Assembly (NCBI RefSeq): GCF_017654505.1
Contig: NC_054535.1
Coordinates: forward strand, 50,266,348 to 50,330,347
Reading direction: 5' to 3'
From: Polyodon spathula
Lineage: Eukaryota > Chordata > Actinopteri > Acipenseriformes > Polyodontidae
DNA length: 64,000 nt
Shown here in pieces: positions 58,141-64,000 of the stretch. The notes beneath the pieces were generated by a model, which had not been told where the DNA came from, made no database searches, and saw only the letters and a list, made by a program, of their open reading frames with translations. The translations under genes were made by a program, and so were the position numbers. Within the stretch, counting starts at the first letter, position 1. Every line of letters begins with the position of its first letter.

Positions 58141-59450
58141 GTTCTGAGAGCGGCGGCGGCTCCTCCCTCTGGTTCTGAGAGCGGCGGCGGCTCCTCCCTC
58201 TCGGGCTCTGAGAGCGGCGGCGGCGGCTCCTCCCTCTCGGGCTCTGAGAGCGGCGGCGGCGGCTCCTCCCTCTCGGGCTCTGAGAGCGGCGGCGGCGGCT
58301 CCTCCCTCTCGGGCTCTGAGAGCGGCGGCGGCGGCTCCTCCCTCTCGGGCTCTGAGAGCGGCGGCGGCTCCTCCTCCCTCTCGGGCTCTGGGAGCGGCGG
58401 CGGCGGCTCCTCCCTCTCGGGCTCTGGGAGCGACGGCGGCTCCTCCTCCCTCTCTGGCTCTGGGAGCGACGGCGGCTCCTCCTCCCTCTCTGGCTCTGGG
58501 AGCGACGGCGGCTCCTCACCCCCTCTCTGGCTCTGGGAGCGACGGCGGCTCCTCACCCCTCTCTGGCTCTGGGAGCGACGGCGGCTCCTCACCCCTCTCT
58601 GGCTCTGGGAGCGACGGCGGCTCCTCACCCCTCTCTGGCTCTGGGAGCGACGGCGGCTCCTCACCCCTCTCTGGCTCTGGGAGCGACGGCGGCTCCTCAC
58701 CCCTCTCTGGCTCTGGGAGCGACGGCGGCTCCTCCTCCCTCTCTGGCTCTGGGAGCGACGGCGGCTCCTCACCCCTCTCTGGCTCTGGGAGCGACGGCGG
58801 CTCCTCACCCCTCTCTGGCTCTGGGAGCGACGGCGGCTCCTCACCCCTCTCTGGCTCTGGGGGCGACGGCGGCTCCTCACCCCTCTCTGGCTCTGGGGGC
58901 GACGGCGGCTCCTCCTCCCTCTCTGGCTCTGGGAGCGACGGCGGCTCCTCCTCCCTCTCTGGCTCTGGGAGCGACGGCGGCTCCTCACCCCTCTCTGGCT
59001 CTGGGAGCGACGGCAGCTCCTCACCCCTCTCTGGCTCTGGGAGCGACGGCGGCTCCTCACCCCTCTCTGGCTCTGGGAGCGACGGCGGCTCCTCACCCCT
59101 CTCTGGCTCTGGGAGCGACGGCGGCTCCTCACCCCTCTCTGGCTCTGGGAGCGACGGCGGCTCCTCACCCCTCTCTGGCTCTGGGAGCGACGGCGGCTCC
59201 TCACCCCTCTCTGGCTCTGGGAGCGACGGCGGCTCCTCACCCCTCTCTGGCTCTGGGGGCGACGGCGGCTCCTCACCCCTCTCTGGCTCTGGGGGCGACG
59301 GCGGCTCCTCACCCCTCTCTGGCTCTGGGAGCGACGGCGGCTCCTCACCCCTCTCTGGCTCTGGGGGCGACGGCGGCTCCTCACCCCTCTCTGGCTCTGG
59401 GAGCGACGGCAGCTCCTCACCCCTCTCTGGCTCTCGGGAAGGCGGCTCAC
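58141..59450 (-). repeat. Array A: 36-bp tandem repeat encoding Pro-Glu-rich dodecamers
   Basis: Over 30 units of a 36-base repeat (gggagcgacggcggctcctc... on +). All three minus frames and the + frames are open across it because of the repeat, so only the frame continuous with the zinc knuckles is meaningful. Confidence 0.9.
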
Positions 59451-59967
59451 CCCTCTTTATTGGAGTGACCGGGGCATCTCCCATGTCTACAGCCAGGTAA
59501 TTAACCACCATGAGGGCAACCTCTGGGAAGGAGGCCGGGTGGTGTTGTTCCTCCCACTGTTCCCACCTCTCCCCATCTCGACGCCACAGCGTGTTGATAA
59601 CTATGGGGAGATCGTGGACGAGGTCTGCCTCAGGGTGCATCAACCAGTCCCAGATCTCCTGGGACGGTGGTGAAGGTGGTGGTGCTGGAGGTAGTGGGGT
59701 GGCCCCTGATGCCCGGGGTGAACACTGCACCTCTTCCTGGGCCTGGTTGTAGGGGCATCCTGCCCAGTTGTGGCCGTCCTCCTCACACCGGCCACACCAG
59801 TTTGCCGGTGGCACGTCTGGGCAGGACCGCCAACGATGGTCCTCCTTCCCGCACCAGGAACACCAGGGGAAGAGGCTGGCCGGGTCCTCCAGCGGTGGCT
59901 GCAGCAGCTTACATTTCTTCAGCTGCTGTTGCTTTTCCTGCTTTTGCCGCTGTCTGCTCTTTCCCAT
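58516..59967 (-). CDS. Zinc-knuckle/PE-repeat gag-like protein (483 aa before a frameshift)
   Basis: The ATG at 59965-59967 starts MGKSRQRQKQEKQQQLKKCK, a basic N terminus. Two C-x2-C-x4-H-x4-C zinc knuckles follow at residues about 36-75 (CSWCGKEDHRWRSC and CGRCEEDGHNWAGC), then a Pro-rich linker. A conserved domain of unknown fold comes next (IWDWLMHPEADLVHDLPIVI, NTLWRRDGERWEQWEEQHHP, FPEVALMVVNYLAVDMGD), then about 25 copies of a 12-residue unit, EEPPSLPEPERG. An extra G in a G run near 58519 gives a premature TGA at 58516-58518. Beyond it the repeats continue in another frame. Zinc knuckles at the N terminus, not the C terminus as in normal Gag, are odd. RNA binding and packaging is the likely role, by inference. 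Confidence 0.7.
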   Translation of the reverse strand: MGKSRQRQKQEKQQQLKKCKLLQPPLEDPASLFPWCSWCGKEDHRWRSCPDVPPANWCGRCEEDGHNWAGCPYNQAQEEVQCSPRASGATPLPPAPPPSPPSQEIWDWLMHPEADLVHDLPIVINTLWRRDGERWEQWEEQHHPASFPEVALMVVNYLAVDMGDAPVTPIKRGEPPSREPERGEELPSLPEPERGEEPPSPPEPERGEEPPSLPEPERGEEPPSPPEPERGEEPPSPPEPERGEEPPSLPEPERGEEPPSLPEPERGEEPPSLPEPERGEEPPSLPEPERGEEPPSLPEPERGEEPPSLPEPERGEELPSLPEPERGEEPPSLPEPEREEEPPSLPEPEREEEPPSPPEPERGEEPPSPPEPERGEEPPSLPEPERGEEPPSLPEPERGEEPPSLPEPEREEEPPSLPEPERGEEPPSLPEPERGEEPPSLPEPERGEEPPSLPEPERGEEPPSLPEPERGEEPPSLPEPERG

Positions 59968-60005
59968 TTTTTTTTTTTTTTTTTTTTTCAAAAAAAAAAA
60001 AAAAA
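59968..60005. repeat. A/T inverted tract in the element leader
   Basis: About 22 T followed by C and about 15 A on +, immediately before the start codon on the minus strand. The transcript could fold into an A/U hairpin at the start codon. Confidence 0.8.
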
Positions 60006-60065
60006 TTATCCCACAAATTCCACAAAACAAAACAAAAATACTGCTCTGAGCCTCTAGGTGGCGCT

Positions 60066-60083
60066 ATCCCACTTCTGACACCA
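60066..60083 (-). promoter_or_regulatory. Primer-binding site, tRNA-Leu type
   Basis: On minus the sequence TGGTGTCAGAAGTGGGAT begins two bases after the 5' LTR. It is the complement of the acceptor and T-stem end of vertebrate tRNA-Leu(CAA), which I recall as ATCCCACTTCTGACA plus CCA. Confidence 0.75.
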
Positions 60084-60085
60084 AA

Positions 60086-60501
60086 TGTGGCAGGCTGGCG
60101 AGTGGATAGAGGCCCAGAGACAGACTGCAGTTCAAAAAAATAACTATTTTATTATAAATAAACACAAAATGAAAGGGCACAAGGGCCAAAACAAAACAAT
60201 TTAAACACAAAGAAAGACAAAAAGCAAAATTTACAAAAATAACAGTTTCCAGGCTGGGCAATGCCTTCACTGGATTCAAGTTTTCCAAACAACCAAAAAA
60301 AAACAACCTGCTTCCTCAGCTCCCTCTCTCCAAATGAGAAGCAGAGGCCTCCTTTTATATCAGGTGGCTGGGCGCTGATTGATCGTTAATCAACCTAATC
60401 AACTAATCAACCCCAGCCACCTGAACATAATAAACCCAGGCAGGCAGGGGAAGTTAACCCCATCCCTGCCAATTTAAAGGGCAGAGCTCTGCTCTGCCAC
60501 A
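60086..60501 (-). repeat. 5' LTR of the zinc-knuckle/PE element
   Basis: Contains TATA box tgatataaaagg (60351-60362, minus) and poly(A) signal ataataaaat (near 60150, minus), in the order U3-R-U5 when read on minus. It starts TG and ends CA. Confidence 0.92.
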
Positions 60502-62978
60502 TTCAGTTATACAATTGTTGTATTTGTTGTATTTTTTTTATTTTATTTTGCAGATAAAGTATAACCGAAATCAATAATAATCATGTGTACTAGTAGTAGC
60601 GGCACAGGCAGTAGTAATCTTAAAATAAACAGTGAAAATATATAATCAACCAAATCAAACTGTGAAAATCATAAATATTAATAGTGCTTTTTCTCAAAAC
60701 TCAAATAAAACACATGTAAAATATACAAATGAAATAGTAAAAAATAAAAACCGCTCTGTGAAAACAAACACAAAATTAAATTAGTACCATATCATTGTTA
60801 TAAAAAGACAATACAAAATGCTAAACATGATAAAAAAATCCTATTAAAAATATTTAACATAAGAAAATCAGTTTAAAACCACAATATACATAGTTAAACA
60901 CAATCAGCAGCATAATTAAAATTAAAACAATATTTAAATAAATATCTATTTAAAAAAAAAAAAACTTCAACTAAACATACCAGTAGTTTGTTCATATATC
61001 CTGTTCACCTCTCCCACCAGAACAGCTACAAGTATCTTTTATGTTGGAGATACCATCTTTCACCCCACATGGAACCAGAACAAAGCTTACTATGTTTAGA
61101 GGTTGTCTAACCTTTATAGCAGGGGCCGGCTGCACATAAAAATATGGCCGCTGGCTTCTTAAAGGGGAAATGCAAAAATGGTTAAAGGGGCAACATACTA
61201 CATTTACATAATCCAGGTCATTCATCATGATCAATACAATTAAAAGTGGACTGAGCATTGTGGCCATCATAAAATCCATTGGAAATCTCTTGTACAGTTC
61301 CAGCCTCATCCACAATCTGAGGATAATTGACCACCGATATCTACAGGAGATGTCAACAGTTTCATTCACTTGCCATGCAAAAAATTGGGCAACAGCTATT
61401 TCTCTTTTAATTTCCCCTTGTACTGTATAGGCAATAGATGACATCAAATACGTTTAAATTGTTTTGCAAGACGTATTTTATTAGTAATTTTGTCCTGCTC
61501 CTGATTTCAAACAAAGACAATATAAATTCTGGCATGTATTTTCATGTTACTAGTTAAAAAGTTTATTGCCAAATTAATGTTCCTTTTCTGGCACAGCTGG
61601 GTGTTGTAAAACACATCTGCTACAAGATAAACATCTTGTCACACCTCTTATCAGTGAGAGTGTCTTGTTCTTCAGAGGAGTTGTCAGACGGCTGTTTTGT
61701 TTAAAGATTTGAGGTTTGTGACTAGAACTTATATGTTTCAAAGCTAAAATGCAGACTGTTTCAAAGAATGTGTTTCAAAGAATATGTTTCTTTAAAAGAG
61801 GTTTGTTAACAAAGGTTGTTTTTTTTTTTGTTTTGTTTTTTTAACTCCAAATGCATTATGAATTGTCTTTTCCATCACAAGCTCCAACAAGGTTCAAAGT
61901 CAAGGTCAATCAACAAATTCGCCATCGATGGTTGTTAAACCTTCCAGGTTTCAAGTAATTGCAACAAATACTATAGTTATTCTATTGGCTGTTCCTTTTC
62001 TATTTCTACCTACTGTACTTCTGCTCCCATGCAGCCTTTTAGCATCCAGACCATATACTTGACTGCTTCTGTAGGTAGGTTCAGATGTTCCACTCTACTG
62101 TACATTCTTATGAAGTCAGTTTTTTTTTTTTTTTTTTTTATGTCATTGAAGGTAGGCTTCTATATTGATGAACCTACTTTACCTAGAAAAAAAAATATTG
62201 ATTGTCACATGAACATGCAACAAGAAGCGATTAACTGTTGCTGATGACCTGATATAAAGGTATGCAAAGCCTAATCACTGGTTGAAAGTACTATTATGTT
62301 CAATAGTTCAGAACAAATAAGGTATAATAGGAACAGTGTGCCCCCGACTGGATGGTTTAACAATTCATTCCAGGATCTGTTGGAAGTCAGCCATCCAGAA
62401 TGGTGGTGGAGCCACAATACCAGAATAATCGTCTTAATGCGGTAGGCGATGTGTCAGTCATGGATTGAAGAATATGTGATTAGACTCGCCACCAAAGAAG
62501 GCGTAACTAGGGGTATTTCAGGGGATGTGGCCAAACAATCTGTTCCTTTGCTATGATTACGGATGGACCTGTAAAAGGAGTACAGAGATAAGGTAGCTGT
62601 GAGTGCTGTATTTTGTTTTTGTTTCTAACTGTTTATTTGAATTTATTAGATGGCTAAACACCCAGGAGCTGTTGCTGTCAAGCCAGCATTAAAACCTGGA
62701 TTACAACTAATACATGTTAATGTTGAAGCTCAGTTTAATGTTGTTCAAGCTGACCCAGATTGGTAAAATTCAGAGGTATACATTTGTCTTTCCTTGGATG
62801 TTAGTTATGTGTAGCATTTCCTTCACATCTTCCCTGTATTACTGCCAAGTGGGGTATTTTACTTTTAACAGTAACATTTCATTTTATTTTACTGTTGTTT
62901 TCTGAATGTTGATGAGAGTAACACTATTTGTGGTCCCCACTGGACAAAAATGAACATTAATTTCTACTGCATCCACAC
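60502..62978. other. AT-rich intergenic DNA
   Basis: I see no gene. Homopolymer T tracts at 61819-61830 and 62120-62139. Confidence 0.4.
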
Positions 62979-63125
62979 TGGGGCCAGTTGCATAAAACTA
63001 CATTAGACTAGTCTAAACAGCTAGATTTAGATTTAGTTTTGTCACTTAGATGAGTTTAGTGCAAGTTAGCCAGTTGCATAAAAATTAAGACTGACTAAGA
63101 AGTCTGACTAAAAAGTTAGCCTACT
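62979..63125. repeat. Possible DNA-transposon terminal sequence with internal duplication
   Basis: The phrase ccagttgcataaa occurs at about 62984 and 63070, each followed by a similar stretch rich in agactagtct-like motifs (attagactagtctaa; taagactgactaag). It resembles terminal regions of Harbinger/ISL2EU-type fish MITEs. No opposite end found. Confidence 0.3.
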
Positions 63126-63249
63126 CACCCCCAGCCCAGGTCTATGTTTTCATGGAAACCATTAACTGTAGCAGGTCTCAAAATATCCTTTAGATCTTCA
63201 GCAAATGTTATAATGGTTTGCCTTTGGTAAATAAAGCCTTTCAATTACC

Positions 63250-63256
63250 TAATAAT

Positions 63257-63305
<49 letters not shown>
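63250..63305. repeat. (TAA)n microsatellite
   Basis: About 17 trinucleotide units. Confidence 0.96.
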
Positions 63306-63307
<2 letters not shown>

Positions 63308-64000
63308 CTTAGCTACTTACTTTCTTATTAGGACAAATGTTGATATATTCAAATGAAACTTGTATTTAATACTTTAGTACATTTTCTGAAAAATATCTAA
63401 ATAAATACCAACTGCACTCACAAAACAAATGACTTAGTATTTTTATTTTATTTATAATAATGAAAATAATTACACAGAACATTGCTCACAGTTTTCTATA
63501 AATTAATAACAATTACTATTAATAAAAAAATTAATAATATTTTACTTACTAAATTTTACTGTGGAATTAGAACTGGAGCTTGGATATATATCATTTCAAA
63601 GTTGTATTACAAAGAATTATTAAAACAAGAAACAATTTTTGTGTTTCAGTGTTGATAATCTGTTGCAACTTTAATGTTTTGACATTCTTGCTATTTCCAT
63701 GTGTATTTTTTTTTTAGTCTAATTTTTCTATTTCTAAATTTAGCTTCCTCTCCTCAAGAATTAAATTGTGGTTTTGTTTCTCTATGGTCATAACCATGGT
63801 GATGTTTCTTGTCTCTCTCCCTGTCCCGGTGCTGCACATAGGTTGCTCCTGTACAGCTCACTGTTGGAAACTTGCTTTCTTACTCTGTCTATTGAGATAT
63901 GTGGAGTGAAAAAATAAAATCTTACTTTTCTAAAGTGCTATTTCAATAAGTGTTTCAGTTTTTGTATGCCAGTTATAGTAATGTTAATATCCTTTCTTTT
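63306..64000. other. AT-rich intergenic DNA to window end
   Basis: No feature recognised. Confidence 0.4.

Larger units (their letters stand above)
57126..60501 (-). mobile_element. Non-autonomous LTR retrotransposon with zinc-knuckle/PE-repeat ORF, complete
   Basis: Two LTRs of 414 and 416 bp (57126-57539 and 60086-60501) are nearly identical, with TGTGGCAG...CTGCCACA ends. Flanks ttgaa/ctgaa in sense are a 5-bp duplication with one mismatch. The sense strand is minus. An 18-base primer site complementary to the 3' end of tRNA-Leu lies two bases inside the 5' LTR, and a polypurine tract (tggggggaggtg) abuts the 3' LTR. The 2.5-kb interior has one gag-like reading frame and no protease, reverse transcriptase, RNase H or integrase. 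It must use enzymes from another element, probably Ty3/Gypsy-like given the primer and 5-bp target size. Confidence 0.88.

Noticed and set aside
57720..59450. A CpG-island promoter
   Set aside because: The high GC content comes from a coding tandem repeat inside a retroelement. No host gene starts there.
57637..59673. Very long open frames on both strands (678 codons + and 601 codons -) in the GC-rich repeat
   Set aside because: They arise because a 36-bp repeat lacks stops in all frames. Only the minus frame continuous with the zinc knuckles has non-repeat coding sequence upstream.
1..64000. CRISPR arrays, operons or other prokaryotic systems
   Set aside because: The window is intron-rich vertebrate DNA. 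The tandem repeats have no regular unique spacers.

Overview
The window is vertebrate nuclear DNA, most likely from a ray-finned fish. It is AT-rich, has large introns with consensus GT-AG sites, and is packed with DNA transposons, LINEs and LTR elements typical of fish genomes. The CR1 family and a tRNA-type SINE fragment look to me most like non-teleost fish such as sturgeon or paddlefish, but that is inference and the species is not proven. Position 1 lies inside a gene, and 45676-46175 is a 500-N assembly gap. | Region 1 (1-16.7 kb, + strand): the last eight coding exons of a cytochrome P450 of family 4V (CYP4V2-like), from exon 4 to the stop at 16500. All splice phases agree, and the I-helix, ExxR, PERF and heme-Cys signatures are present. 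Its introns hold a Myb/SANT-like Harbinger-type fragment (1.4-1.9 kb), a Tc1/mariner element (3.7-9.6 kb) split by a nearly full-length CR1 LINE, two LTR-like insertions (14.1 and 15.1 kb) and microsatellites. | Region 2 (16.9-45 kb): mostly dead mobile DNA. It contains an Academ-like transposon on the minus strand, several solo LTRs, Tc1, Tigger/pogo and hAT remnants, a LINE with an RLE-type CCHC finger, a 5'-truncated second CR1 copy carrying a 23-bp internal inversion, and a CACTA-like transposon. The CACTA-like copy has long terminal inverted repeats and an internal heat-shock-type promoter. Two small minus-strand exon candidates at 28.4-28.7 kb are the only other hint of a host gene. | Region 3 (45-64 kb): the gap, two copies of an unusual non-autonomous LTR element, more Tc1 copies abutting (TA)n arrays, and AT-rich DNA to the end. 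The full LTR copy is 57126-60501 on the minus strand and the deleted copy is 47438-49189 on the plus strand. The element has a tRNA-Leu-type primer site and one reading frame with two N-terminal zinc knuckles followed by long Pro/Glu repeats. It has no protease, reverse transcriptase or integrase. | The P450 is the only gene that looks alive. The two most interesting signals are the zinc-knuckle/PE-repeat LTR family and the HSE-TATA-Inr promoter inside the CACTA-like transposon.
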